NCBI RefSeq assembly: GCF_034190915.1
Contig: NW_026947500.1
Coordinates: 20,830,501 to 20,894,500 of the forward strand
Source of the DNA: Cavia porcellus
Taxonomy: Eukaryota; Chordata; Mammalia; Rodentia; Caviidae
Direction: 5' to 3'
Length of the DNA stretch: 64,000 nt
How positions within the stretch are numbered: the stretch's first letter is position 1; each line of letters starts with the position of its first letter. Under the pieces are notes generated by a model. It worked only from the letters and a program-made list of their open reading frames with translations, was not told where the DNA came from and did no database searches. A program made the translations under genes and the position numbers. Below, piece by piece: positions 32,655-43,430 of the stretch.

Positions 32655-33094
32655 TCGATCCATCAGGAGGGAAATTCAAAAGGCCTGTGGCATCATGGCA
32701 GTGTCCACTTCGCTGTGTTTCTAACAGCGCAGAAGACAACAAATCCGTGTCCTGTATGACAGACAGCTCAATTAGTGCAGTCCCTGCTTCGAGCAGCAGC
32801 CCTGTGCCTGCCCTCTACCATGTGGAGACTGCTTAGGGCTGGACAGCTCAGAAGGCCTGAGGGACAGGCCACAGGGTGGGCCACTCTACGATAGGTTTGG
32901 GCCATCAGACTGGATTGCACTGGATTGCAGTGGCCCCATTCTTCAAATCTCGTGACTCTTCATTTTCTTTTGGGCTTTCTCAGGCCGAACAAACTAGAAA
33001 TTTTAAACTGGGAGATCAGAGAAGACTCAAAGGAAGTGTATCATCTGACTTTGGGTCTATACAGGGTCTTTTGGGTCTAAAACCTGGTGGTTAA
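32655..33094 (+). pseudogene. Frameshifted NUP153 zinc finger and first FG piece, left arm
   Basis: After the stop, homology continues in a shifted frame: GGKFKRPVASWQCPLRCVSN…EDNKSVSC. One zinc ligand is replaced here (Cys to Ser, codon TCC near 32741). Another frame then gives SSFSFGLSQAEQTRNFKLGDQ (about 32965-33030), equivalent to the NUP153 'NFKFGDQGGFK' region. Confidence 0.8.
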
Positions 33095-33099
33095 CTTAA

Positions 33100-35480
33100 T
33101 ACCAGCTGCATTAAGTCAGCAGGGTGCTGAGTGTAAATGGCCCACTGAGCACTCCTGCCAGCATGAGAAGATGGCAGAGAGGAAGGGTGTAGCATTGGGA
33201 GTTTTATGTGTTGATATCTGGAGCTGTTGGTTCTCCTGAAGGAGCCCCCATGCTGGCTCCCATCATTAACTGGAGTCTTATCATCAGAGGAGCTCAGGAC
33301 CTTGCTGCTGAGAATGGCTGTGGCACTTTTCACAGGAACCCTGGTCCTTTCTTTGAGCATCAGTTCTTGGCTCCAGTGTAGAAGTCTCACGCCATGAACA
33401 GATCCTTCAACCTGCTGGCACAGACTTTCTAGCTACCTCTGCTGACCTTTTGGCATTCCAAGTGCAAATTCGTGAAACACACTTGTATAAGTCATTGCTT
33501 TGTGCTCTAGGCCTCCAGTTGGACTCGTGGGAGGAACTGTCATGGGCTCTATGTTTTCACCTGGACTCATGCAGGACACTGTTGTGGGACCCAGGCCCTT
33601 GGCTGGATTCTTTAAGTCTTTAGAGTTGTGGACAGGGTACCCGCACGTTTTTGTCTTTATCTCTGGGTGGCCATCCTAAAAAATACTATAAGTTCTGTGC
33701 CATGTATGAAATAGTTCTACTTGCAACCCCTGGCTACAACAAAATATTATGAGTAAACAATTTCAAATTTGCAAGCCACCTGAATATTTTACATTAGGAG
33801 TGTCACCTCATTCTACCTGTGAAGGAGTTTGAAAATGCAGTAACAATGATACCACTTTTAACTCTAGGCTTTCTTTTGGGCAGAGAAACAGGAACAGTTA
33901 ACAAAGTGCACTATAGTAGGCAACTGGTAACACCCAGCTTAACTGAATCAGCATGGTGCTGTGTGTGGAGACCGGCCTGAGGACTGTTTCCAACAGCATG
34001 AACAGGAGAACTGGAGAGCAAGCAGTGATGCTGCCGTTTTCCCTGGAGGAAACCGTCTCACTGGTTTTGCTCACATGTATTACAATCTATATACTGAATA
34101 TTGTAAACCACGTATTGTAATGCCTTCTCTAGTCTTCCTCACAATACAGAAAGTTATCTTTTGATTGCACCAAAACAGTATTTGAATCCTGACAAGTTAA
34201 TTACAGTCTAGCATCTCCAATGCAACCCATGGTGAGAGGGAAGACATCAAGATACCAATCCAAGTGAGGACACACAGATGAAGGCCTTGATCCAAGGACT
34301 CTTACAGAATCTATTAGCTGGTGAAGAAGGTGTGTGATGGGGAGGATGGTGAGAACTACATGAGTACCTTGTGCTGGCTATGCAGGTGGGGAGAAAATCG
34401 TCTTTGTAATATGCATGAAGAATGATATGCAGAAAGACCAGTCTGCATAACTTGACTGGGATACCTCATGAATGAATTGAGGAGGCTGTTCCTTTGGTTT
34501 CTGATATGTAAACTTTTGTGCTCTGGGTATTCATAGCCTCTTACTTTGAGGCTCCTATCCAGTCAACATTCCTGGAGCTGAGTGGCTCTGCCTTCCTGCT
34601 GTGCTGCAATCTTTTACACAGAGCACTATGTGAGGAAACAGGAAACTGTCGGATTGCCCTCTTGAATTCCACAGCAGTACCTCAGCTAGCCTTATGAGCA
34701 TCACTTACACCCAAGTGAAGAGAGAAGGGAAGAGCACGGCCTGCTCTGTACATATCAGCAAGTAAGATGCCCTTTAACTGATGTTGCAGCAACTGCTCTG
34801 CATTCAAGGGGAGTCACTCAAGCTATCTCCTGCAATATGAACTGAGCTGTTCTCATCCTCAGAGGAGCTCAGGACCTGTCACCCAAGATGCCTGAGAGTC
34901 ACTTGCGGGGAGCTCTGCTGCTTACTGTGAGTGTTGCTTCCTGGCTGTGAAGTCCTGTTGTGTCGTCATGTTGTCCTGTTGATGCCCTGGAGAAGCTTGT
35001 CATGCTGGCTTTCCTGATATGAACCTGACTGTTCTCACTGTCAAAGGACCCTGGGACCTTACTGTTGCTGAAGATGGCTGCAGGTTTCTCAGGGGAGTGC
35101 TGGTCCTTACTTTGTTGCTTCCTGGCTCCAGTGCAGATCCCTCAGCACGCTGGCACAGACCTTCACCCTGCTGGTGCAGGCTTTCTAGCTTTGCCCATTG
35201 ACCTTTGGGCCTTCCCAGTGCAGTCCCTTGATATGGACTCCATGAGAAATCGCTGTGCGCTCCAGTCCTCCAGCTGGACATGAGGAGGTCACTGGCAAGG
35301 GATCCAGGCTCTCAGCTGGATTCTTTGGGTCTCTCAGGTGTACAGTGATCTCCCACACTCTTTGGTATTTGACTCTTGGGTGAATATTATAAAAGTATTG
35401 TATCCATTTTGTGTCCTGCATTTAATTATTTCCCTTACAAATCCTGTAACATGGAATGTAGCTTCTCAAGCATAAACTTG
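33100..35480 (-). repeat. Repeat-laden block interrupting the FG region
   Basis: Where NUP153 should encode several hundred bases of FxFG repeats, 2.4 kb of other sequence is found. Two parts are related to each other in the same orientation: about 33235-33790 and about 35020-35460. They share 'ggagctcaggacctt…gctggcacagac…ttctagct…gacctttgg…ggctggattcttt'. A smaller related piece is at 34850-34960. This could be a pair of LTR-like repeats or a local duplication. It is present in both arms, so it predates the inverted duplication. Confidence 0.5.
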
Positions 35481-36159
35481 CGTCACGGCTGATGGAGTTG
35501 CAGCAAAGCCTGTTTTCAGTTTTCTGAGTAACAATAATTCCTCTGGTAAAAGCACACAGCCCACTTCAGCTGCTGGTGCCATAACTGGTTATGTGTCCTC
35601 CTCCTGCACTGTGCCTGTGGCTGCTTTTGTGTCTGGACAGGCCAGCAAGCCTGTGAGCAGCTCTCCCCTGCAATGCCCTGCTCAATCCAGTGTTTCTCAG
35701 TCTTTACCCTTCTCTCAGGATGGCACAAGAGCAGCCACATCCAGCACAGCTACAACCATGGTGGCATCTGTCTTTGAATCAGGCCCCAGCAGTGAGACTA
35801 CTGCACCCTCGGCTTTCAGCCTGGGAGTGACACCCGCTTTTAGCATGCAGGTCCCTCCCTTGCACATGCTATTGGGTGATCAGCGCCATCTTCCAGGCCA
35901 CTGTTTACTGCTAACCAGACCATTCCACTTGGAATATATTAAGGAGCCAGTCAGCCTATGTCCTGTGCTCTGGATCTCCGTTATCCTCATGGGATTGTTT
36001 TCTGGTGGTTCTCAGGCCGCACCACCTACTCCGGCACCATGTCCAGCAGGAGTTAGCCGCTTGTGTTTGGACAATGGCCTAATCAGTCTGCACCTGGCTC
36101 AGGAATATCGATGATTCCATTTCACTCCCCTAGTTTGACATCAGCACTACAAATCTCTT

Positions 36160-36285
36160 CTTTTTTTTTTTTTTTTCTTTTTTTTGTCTTTTTCTTTTTT
36201 AATCGGTATTGGGGATTGAACTCATGACTGCCTGCTTGCAAGGCAGGCAGTTACACCGCTGAGCTAAATCCCCAGCCCCTAGTAC
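36160..36285 (-). mobile_element. ID SINE, tailed subfamily, left arm only
   Basis: Inverted ID with tail 'gtctttttcttttttaatcggtattggggattgaactcatg' and TGC anticodon region ('gcttgcaaggcagg'). It splits the NUP153 C-terminal homology at the 'ctacaaatctc/accacaaatctc' duplication. The right arm reads straight through at 59855-59885 without it. Confidence 0.95.
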
Positions 36286-36701
36286 CACAAATCTCAACAT
36301 CACAATAAATAATCCATCAGGAGCAGTCATATCTGAGGCCAGTCTTAGCATACTTCTAGCCTTGGCTCAACCTTCTGCCTGGTAAGCGTTGTATTTACCC
36401 AGTCCACAGCAGCAGCAGTTAGAGTGGGGTCGGAAAGCAAAGACGTGTCCTCTTCTTCTGGATCTTATTCGTGGTCACAAGGTAAATACCACTGGGAAGG
36501 ACAGAAAATAAAGGCCACTGTGATATGATACACAAGAGTTTGAACAGAACCAGTGCTCTTTGTTCAGATACTGGGCTGTAGCATAGGCCAGGCTTGTCTC
36601 AAATCTGATGTCCATAAGCTTAATGTAGATAACGCCCCCCACACACTCACACAGAACATTTCTTGAAATAAACACCTTCCTGTCTCTCGAAGTTCATTTA
36701 A

Positions 36702-36733
<32 letters not shown>

Positions 36734-36745
36734 ACATACACAGAG
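36702..36745. repeat. (CA)n microsatellite, left arm
   Basis: Short interrupted CA repeat. The same site in the right arm (59352-59455) is more than twice as long. Confidence 0.9.
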
Positions 36746-37596
36746 GGAGGGAGAGACAGAGAAAGAGCCTAAGAAGTAGTAATTAGAGGAGCAAATTATT
36801 CTTCACAAAAAATATTTAAGATCCAGCATATGATTCACTGATTTGGCAAAGTTTGGCTGTAGGCAGGCATAGTCTGCAGGATAATGGCTTTGTATACAGA
36901 CTCAGCATCTGTACCACTGGTTGTGTTCCTAAGCACACTGACATTGCAAGAACATCCAAGGAGTTCTATATACATTAGGACTGTGCATAGGTGAGAAGAC
37001 ACTGTCATGAATGACTTCTATGCCAAGTGTGTTCTGGGGATGTGTGGAGAGGGAGGGGAACTGTGCACTAAGATTTTCTGATAGAAGAAGTCTGACTGAC
37101 GCATGGTGAAAACGCGTTACTTCTATCTTAGATCTTTGTAAAGCTCATTCATTCTCCATGTAAGAACTATATGCTACTTCTCCATTTCCATCTTTCCATA
37201 CATAAATCTGAACTTAAAGGAAACAGTAACTATTCTGAGAGGCCAGCTGGAAAAGTGTGAAAAGTGAACTACAATGCCAGGGTGTCAGACTAGATGAACC
37301 TTTCTCCTGCGACACCCGCACACTCCACCAAAGTGTCCTGTGTGGGGTTGGGAGAGTGGAAACAGCACTTAGCAGTTGAGGGGACTGGAAGGAATGTAGG
37401 AAAATAACAGAAAGGAATTTAGTTTCTGCTTCAGTAGTTCAAGTTTCTGAATTTATCTTGTACGGCAACTTATTAACAGAGTTCTTCAGGCCCCAATTCT
37501 AGCAATGAAACACCTGTATAAAAATAAAATCCTTTGAGTAAAAAAGTGTACTTATTTACCTTATTAGGTTGCAAATATACAAATTACAGCAGAGGG

Positions 37597-37650
37597 CCTG
37601 GGGATTTAGCTCAGCAGCATAAGCGCCTGCCTTGGAAGTGCACAGTTGTG
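37597..37650 (+). mobile_element. Truncated ID SINE shared by both arms
   Basis: 'ggcctggggatttagctcagcagcataagcgcctgccttggaagtgcacagttgtg' stops abruptly before the B box. It is found at 58445-58497 in the right arm, so it inserted before the duplication. Confidence 0.85.
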
Positions 37651-37967
37651 CTATACTATATGCTATGTTGTGTTTTTATTAATACTGTCATGTACTGACA
37701 TATTCAATTATACTATGTCTGTTGATATAGCCAGTTCTGTTGAAGATAACGAGAGACAACATAGTACAACTCTTTGTACAATGGGCTTAGATGGTTTTTT
37801 TTCATGTGTTTATAGGAATGTGTTTTGTTCTGTCTTTCTTTGTTTTGCTTCTTCCTCTAATATAGAAAGGGGAGAAATACATGTTAAAACTCATGCATGT
37901 GTAGAATCTATAAAAACTTTGAGAACTGATCTTATGACACATGATGAAATGAACTGATACTTTGAAG

Positions 37968-38757
37968 AAAAAGAGACAGTAAAGTACTCAGTGCTGATCC
38001 TGGAGTGTCTTGATGAGAAACCCGGCAATAGTATTATTCTTTGTTCAGAATTATATTAGCCTGCTTGGGTTTGTTCAGTCTCAACACAATTGGAGATATG
38101 GAAACCTGCACGTATGTTTAAGTGTAAATGACTGATCGTCGTATTTGTAAGTTTTTGTTGGATAGTTGAACAGAACTGATTGCAATCTCACTGTTTGAAT
38201 CCCCATTTCATATGCTCCACTTTAGTATGTTGAATAACTATTTGTAAGAAGACAATCTGTAATCATCAACTAGTGATTTCTTACTGTTTATTTTTTTAAA
38301 ATTATGTATTATTTGTACCCGTTTTCCGTTTTCTTTAGTCTTTCTTTAAATTAAATTTTTAAAAAGAGACACTACAGTACCCTGTGCTGATCAAAGAGTG
38401 TCATGATGTGAAATCCGGGAATACTATTGTTCTTTGTTCAGAATTATTTTAACCTGCTTTAGTTTGTTTAATCTAAACATAAAGGAAGATATGGATAACT
38501 GCATGTTTAAGTGTATAGGATTGACAACCTTGTTGGTAAGTTTTTGTTGGACAGTTCAACAGAACTGTTTGCAGTCTCACTGTTTGAATTCCCACATTGT
38601 ATGTTCCACTTTTGTATCATGAAAAACTATTTCTAAAACGACAATATGTACATATCAACTAGTGATTTCTTACTGTTTATTTTTTCTATGAACCTATGTA
38701 TTATTTCTACCTCTTTTCTGTGTTTAGTCTTTCTTCAAATAAAATTTTTAAAGAAAA
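37968..38757 (+). repeat. Tandem duplication of ~394 bp, left arm
   Basis: Two units, about 37968-38361 and 38362-38757. Both run from 'agagacaNtacagta(c)tc(a)gtgctgatc' through 'ttgttcagaattat', 'aagtttttgttgga' and 'tcaactagtgatttcttactgttta' to 'tctttcttNaa(a)taaattttta'. They differ at perhaps 15% of positions. The same tandem pair exists in the right arm, so it is older than the inverted duplication. Confidence 0.9.
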
Positions 38758-38939
38758 GGAAGTGCATAGTCGTGAGCTTTAACCCTCAAGTTAAAAAGAA
38801 AAAGCACCAATTTCTTTCAACTAAACATTCACAGCTCCTGCATGTTAACTGTTCTATCAACTCAAAAGTTATGGCATCCAGACAGAGAAGGCTCCTTCAC
38901 CCCATATGGGAAGTCCAAGACAAAAGTGTTTTCTAGCAG

Positions 38940-39440
38940 CAGATCAGGTTAGATGATGGTCTCCTGTTAGAAACGACTCCTGGAAAACTTCTTGGTTGAT
39001 ATCCAAAACATCACTCAAAAGGACAACTGATAGATTTCAAACTATGACAAAAAGGAAGCAACATAAACCCACCCACAAACCTGCTCTCCCATAAAGTGCC
39101 CAATACTCCATGATAGCATTCACTTTGGCTCACACTTTTTGGGAAGATTCAGCCCACAAGCAGCTGCCTCTGAGGCAGCAACAGGACACTACAGGGACAC
39201 AACACAAGAAAAACTACCGCACCCATCAATGCCAAGCAGCCTTCTGAGAAGGGCCCAGTTTAGGGAGGACCTAAACTCTGCACAGGTGCCCCGGGGACAC
39301 ACCTCCAACCCTGCCACCTCCTATCTGAACAGGCAGCCACACTGCTCATTAATGGATGAGCCCACTGATGAATGCATGGCCCCTGCAACCCAAGCACCTT
39401 CCACACACACCCAGGGACAGTTTAGATCTACACCAAAAGC
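38940..39440 (-). mobile_element. LTR-like remnant, left arm
   Basis: Read on the minus strand it has MaLR-like LTR features: 'ttaatgagcagtgtggctg', 'ggtgtgtccccggggcacctgtg' and 'gggctgaatcttcccaaaaagtgtgagccaaagtgaatgc'. The plus strand holds a 129-codon frame (39139-39528) with an almost identical partner in the right arm. That frame runs into L1 sequence at its end, so I take it as chance. Confidence 0.45.
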
Positions 39441-39449
39441 CCTTTGGGA

Positions 39450-39940
39450 AACTGCACATATACATGGAAAAAAAGGAAAAACCACATATTTATCTTACAC
39501 ATCACTCACAAAAATCAACTCAAAATAGATTCAAGACTCCCATGTAAGGCAGGAAGCTGTTAAGAGATAACACATGGGTGGATAAAACTCCCTGATATTG
39601 CTCTGGGTGAAGAATTTTTGGATACCACACGTAAGGCAAAGGCTACAAAAGCAAAAATGAACAAGTAGGACTCTATTAAACTAAAACGTTTCCGTGCAAC
39701 AAAATGAAAAGGCATCCAATGAAATGGGAGCAAATACACACTATTAAGTGATTAATATTCAAACTACTGCAGGAACACATACAGCTCAATGGCAAACAAA
39801 CTACACAATGCAATTATGAAACAGGCAAACGATCTAAACAGGTGTTTTTCTAAAGTAGATCTAATACCGGACAGAAGGTGCGAAAAGGTATTTAAACATC
39901 ATCAACCACGAATCAACCAATTTGTAAAGGGCTTTTCAAA
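39450..39940 (+). mobile_element. L1 ORF2 fragment, left arm
   Basis: 'cactcacaaaaatcaactcaaaatagattcaagac', 'ggataccacacgtaaggcaaaggctacaaaagcaaaaatgaac' and 'caatggcaaacaaactacacaatgcaattatgaaacaggcaaacgatctaaacagg' are typical of L1 ORF2. Right-arm partner at 55255-55740. Confidence 0.9.
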
Positions 39941-40019
39941 AATGGGCTCCCCAGTGGTGCCCTCTCCAAGGAATAGCCATTCTTTAAAATTAGAGCCATT
40001 TCCTAAAACCCGAGGTCCT

Positions 40020-40650
40020 GAGCTTCTCTGAGAAACCAGACAGGCTCCTTGCAAGAGCCCAGAGCGTCCAGACTCCGCCGTGGGGTGCCACTGCCCGGCC
40101 CCCAATCCTCAGCTTCTGCGACCTTTAAGGCGACTCCTCCCGCAGCGCCCGCGCTACCTGGGCTCTGGAGAACTCAGTCTGGGGAGAGCGAAGTGGGCGA
40201 AGTGCGCGGGCGCGGGCGCGGGCGCGGGTCTGTCACCATCCGCCGGGGACCGCGCTGCTGCTGCTTGTAGCTGTGCGCAGAAACTGGGGGGTCAGGGAGG
40301 CAGCGCGGAGCAGCCCGAGCCACTGTCCTCGATAGCCCACGGACACCGGGGCTGACTGCGTTCCCGCGCCCCGTCACGGTCCAACAAGTCCAACGGCCCT
40401 GGCCGGGTCAGTATCGAATCCGCACCGACCTCCCGCGCGCATGCGCCACACGCTGTCCTCCGCGCTCGCCTGCCAATCGCAACGCCTGCCCAGGCACGTG
40501 ACACACACCGACCAATGGAGGCCTGAGGCACACGTGCGGCGCTTGCTGCCCTGGTGCCTTTCAGCTGGGCACTGGTGGGTGAGAGGGGCCTCGTGCGGAT
40601 CCCGAGGGGACTGCAAGTCTATGGGCTAGCATGGGGCTGAGTGCCCGTGT
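40020..40650. promoter_or_regulatory. CpG island, left arm
   Basis: CpG-dense sequence with a (GCGGGC)n run at 40205-40228. Inverted and direct CCAAT boxes ('gccaatcg' near 40472, 'accaatgg' near 40511) flank a CACGTG E-box ('ggcacgtgacac' near 40493). These are promoter-type features, and all are kept in the right arm. I recognise no coding exon beside it; short frames on both strands change between arms. It may be the promoter of an unidentified transcript in either direction. Confidence 0.6.
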
Positions 40651-41570
40651 CCCACTATGGAGGCTGCCTGGAAAGAGGGAGGCTAAGGAGCATCCAGCTA
40701 CCGCCAGGGAGGGGCCACGCTAGTAAGCCTGACCCCAGTGCCCTCCCTCTCTTTTCCTGCCTGACCGGCACCAGCTCTCCCTGTTCATGGTCCTCAGCTG
40801 GCCCCGGGGACTCCATAGAAGTCCTTGCAGCAGCACAGTCTCTGGATGCCAGCTGGGAGCAACACTTCACAGTGCTGGATGCTCTTCTGTCTGCAGCTCT
40901 AACGCTGGCATTGCAATAGCCTAAACCCGAGCCATTTTACTCATCAGCCAAGGTGTCAGGCACATACCGTCAGGATCCACACTCTTTATGCTCTCTCATC
41001 CTGAGAGCTCGGCGCCAGTCCTCCCATTTACCTCCCAGCAAACTGATCGTGGGTGGCCCTGCCACCAGGCCCTTATTTCATGAAAGGCCTTTCTGGAAGC
41101 CTCAGCCAACAGCCTCTACCTCTATCTCACTGACTCCAAATGGCCAACTTGGCCTTACCTCGCTGGAATGTAGTTGAAAAGTTGTATTGCTGCCCTTAAT
41201 GAAATCCTCCTGCAAAAAAGACAAGAAGGAAGTTGCTTAGGTGCCTTGCAGCTCTGCCTACACCTAGTTGTTCTTACTGTACAAGGGGTGCTGTTATCTC
41301 GCATAGCTCAATGTAAGTCGGTCCTTTCTCCAAGTGTGCAGAACAACTTACTAAGAAGGAAACTCTCCAGCAGAACCTGTGCTGGATGCTTTCTATTTTT
41401 TTTTTTTTCACCAGTGTTCCGGGGCCATTATTACTAGCTCATTGAGACACCTGACTGTGGAAGATAATAATGGTGACAAACTAAAACACAGAAGGCTAAA
41501 ATACAAGAGGTCTTGTACAGACGCCACTAGTATGTGTTGACTGTACAGTGCTACAAACACATGCAACTAA
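40651..41570. other. Conserved inner-arm segment of unknown nature
   Basis: Shared by both arms (right partner 53640-54530). Short frames at 40953-41177 and 41174-41437 have right-arm partners with mostly conservative length. Frame ends differ, though, and I see no recognised protein. It could be the transcribed part downstream of the CpG island. Confidence 0.35.
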
Positions 41571-41584
41571 GGATTGTAATTCTT

Positions 41585-41745
41585 AGCACTGACTGGACAT
41601 GGTGGTTCACGCCTATAATCCCAGCATTTGGGAGGCTGTGACAGGAGGATCATTGTGAGTTCGAGTCCAGCCTGGGCTACATAATGAGCTCAGGCGAAGC
41701 CTGAACTATGGAGAGACTCTGGTCAAAAAGACAAAAAATAGCAAA
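41585..41745 (+). mobile_element. B1-type SINE, left arm only
   Basis: 'gcactgactggacatggtggttcacgcctataatcccagcatttgggagg…gagttcgagtccagcctgggctacataatgagctcaggcgaagcctgaac'. The right arm (about 53575-53605) lacks it. Confidence 0.9.
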
Positions 41746-42058
41746 GTCATGCTGTCTAAGCCAAGAATATCCACGAACCTAATCACTGCCTTGTGACTCA
41801 GGGGGCATGTCCCTTGTCATACGCTAGTTCACTTCAGAACATGCTGGTGTCTCCTCAGAATTCAAGATAATGATGGGAGAACATTGTTGTTCATGCTAGA
41901 GAAAGCTGATTGATGATGGTGACTTGGTATTATGTCATCATGCAAGGGAGAACTGCATCCATTCTTGGAGTCTTAAGTAATGGAATTCCTTTTCTGTACT
42001 TAATAAACTACCAGTTCCACACTTGTGCTATGCTGAGCTTTAAAAATTTGTGTGGGGG

Positions 42059-42151
42059 GGCTGGAGGTTTAGCTCAGCGGCATAAGCGCCTGCCTTGAAA
42101 GCGGGCAGTCGTGAGTTCGATCCCCGGTACCGATAAAAAAAGGAAAAAGAC

Positions 42152-42179
<28 letters not shown>
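42059..42179 (+). mobile_element. ID SINE, tailed subfamily, left arm only
   Basis: 'ggctggaggtttagctcagcggcataagcgcctgccttgaaagcgggcagtcgtgagttcgatccccggtaccgat' plus 'aaaaaaaggaaaaagac' and a long A tract. It is flanked by 'aatttgtgtgggg' on both sides. Confidence 0.95.
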
Positions 42180-42183
<4 letters not shown>

Positions 42184-42189
42184 TGTGGG

Positions 42190-42930
42190 GTACCGGCTAT
42201 GCTGGGACTGAGAGAAGCCACCAAGAAATCAACTAGCTTACACACTTCTGCTAAGCTGTGCAAGCTGCATGGGTTCCAGGGAAGGAAAAGCCACTGTCTC
42301 CCGAGAATAGACCATACTGGGACTTGGAGAAGCCACCAAGAAATCCATTAGCCAGCGTTTCTGGTAAGGCATGCAAACTGCACGGGTTCCCGGTAAGAGA
42401 TAAGGCATCACCTCCTGTGATCCTCTGGGCGTTTGGGCTGAGAATCAAATTCCATCCCCCCCCCCCCATAAGCAAGGGGCTGGTTCAGAGCACAGACTGA
42501 GTTCATAGCAACTAAGATGTATAAAGCAACTAAGTGCTTGTGTTGTTTGGGTAATTTTGTAGGCCTGGGGCGGTAGTCTGAGTACCTTTTGAGAGGCCAA
42601 TGATATGCAGTATAGCAAATATAAGAGATTCCCTTCTATCTTGTCTTTGAAGTACAATATCGTTCTCACTGTTTTTCTTTGCTCTAATTGATTGTTTTTG
42701 CTTTATTTGATATTTTCTTGATTGTTTTTACTCTGTTTTCTGTTTGGTTTGATTTTGCTATGCCCGATGATATGGACAACTACTGTGAGGATAACAAGAT
42801 GCATTATGGTAGCTATTGTTGTTTTCCTAATATCCTGCTTTGAAGTTCTGTACCAATTTTGCTGTGTTGTTTTGATTGGCTTTGTTCTGTCTTGTTTTGC
42901 TGCATTTTACTATCTTTAAAATAAAGGAAT
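42190..42930 (+). mobile_element. Unclassified ~740-bp insertion, left arm only
   Basis: It lies between 'aatttgtgtgg' (before the SINE) and 'aataatttgtgtgg' (about 42931). The right arm has a single uninterrupted 'aataatttgtgtgc' (about 53265). It contains two imperfect ~105-bp units ('gctgggactgagagaagccaccaagaaatc' and 'actgggacttggagaagccaccaagaaatc'). After these comes a C8 run, a T-rich segment and 'aaaataaagg'. Its T-rich half is related to 37646-37870. Confidence 0.65.
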
Positions 42931-42939
42931 AATTTGTGT

Positions 42940-43430
42940 GGAAAATAACACATTGTGCTGTCCACTGTCTATGAGAACACACAAATGGACAGACGATTTG
43001 AACACGTAACTAAATGGGTAGTTTGGGGAATCACGGGAGGGGCAACCAATCTAGAAGGGAAGAGGAAAAATGAAACTTGTTAGAGAAGACTTTCTAACAT
43101 GGTGGTCACTGAATTGGGTCTTGGAAATCATACTTGAAAAGGTCACGCCAAGTAAGGCCGTAGTGCTTTAGCAGAGTGATTAGTAGTATGAAGAAAGGGT
43201 GGATGAACAGACTGAAGAGGGTCAGCAGTGTCCTAGTGTGATACAGCATATATTGCGATGTCAGAGTCTCTCTGTCCTTTTGGCTACTAGCATGCATTGT
43301 CTCCCTTGGCTGGGGGGAATGTTTCCCCTCCTTGTATATAGTTTTGTGGGTAGTTTTGGTTTGGCATTATTAAAGTGCCTTGTGGTGGCCCACGCATGAA
43401 TTTATTTGTGACTGTAGGAAAACGGGATGA
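42940..43430. other. Inner end of left arm, no gene
   Basis: The last part of the left arm with recognisable homology to the right arm (52775-53265 reversed). Identity is roughly 80%. Homology fades after 'tttatttgtgactgtagg' near 43420. Confidence 0.7.

Larger units (their letters stand above)
30090..36478 (+). pseudogene. NUP153: NUP153 retrocopy, left arm
   Basis: An intronless copy of NUP153, the nuclear-basket nucleoporin whose zinc fingers bind Ran and whose C-terminal FG repeats bind transport receptors. The order matches NUP153. First comes the N-terminal GGGKIR…CHQGPLKPYQQG block (about 30545-30612), then the 'ESGFARPYFSTPAADGSSSG' region (31636-31695). The RanBP2-type finger core WDCDTCLVQN…CVAC (32480-32540) follows, then a frameshifted second finger (32655-32835) and one FSFG piece (about 32970). 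The FVFGQSSNPVSSS-like region (35600-35830) and the C-terminal tail (36285-36478) complete it. It is broken by a frameshift at a T-rich run near 31375, a stop at 32620-32622, later frameshifts, a repeat-laden block at 33100-35480 and a SINE at 36160-36285. Most FG motifs are lost. It is most likely a decayed retrocopy, but two segments of more than 430 codons remain open, so a shortened product cannot be excluded. Confidence 0.9.
36479..37967 (+). other. Probable NUP153 3'UTR-derived region, left arm
   Basis: Sequence continuous with the retrocopy C terminus, non-coding and A+T-rich, shared by both arms. It contains a (CA)n microsatellite (about 36702-36745), a truncated ID element (37597-37650) and, at 37646-37870, a T-rich block related to the element at 42190-42930. 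That it derives from the parental 3'UTR is inferred from position. Confidence 0.5.
32005..43430 (+). repeat. Left arm of large inverted repeat
   Basis: Partner of 52775-64000. The outer limit is set only by the end of the window, so the true arm may begin further left, possibly including the NUP153 N-terminal part and its upstream region. Confidence 0.95.

Noticed and set aside
32996..33400. Minus-strand 99-codon frame (33091-33390, partner 62610-62909) as a gene
   Set aside because: It lies in the repeat block that interrupts the NUP153 copy. Conservation is explained by the inverted duplication and no family is recognised.
39139..39528. 129-codon frame conserved in both arms (partner 55658-56047)
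   Set aside because: It crosses from an LTR-like remnant into L1 sequence. Conservation between arms is what recent duplication alone would give.
40292..40629. Protein-coding first exon in the left CpG island
   Set aside because: Frames on both strands differ in length or end between arms, no family resemblance is seen, and no convincing splice-site pair could be established.
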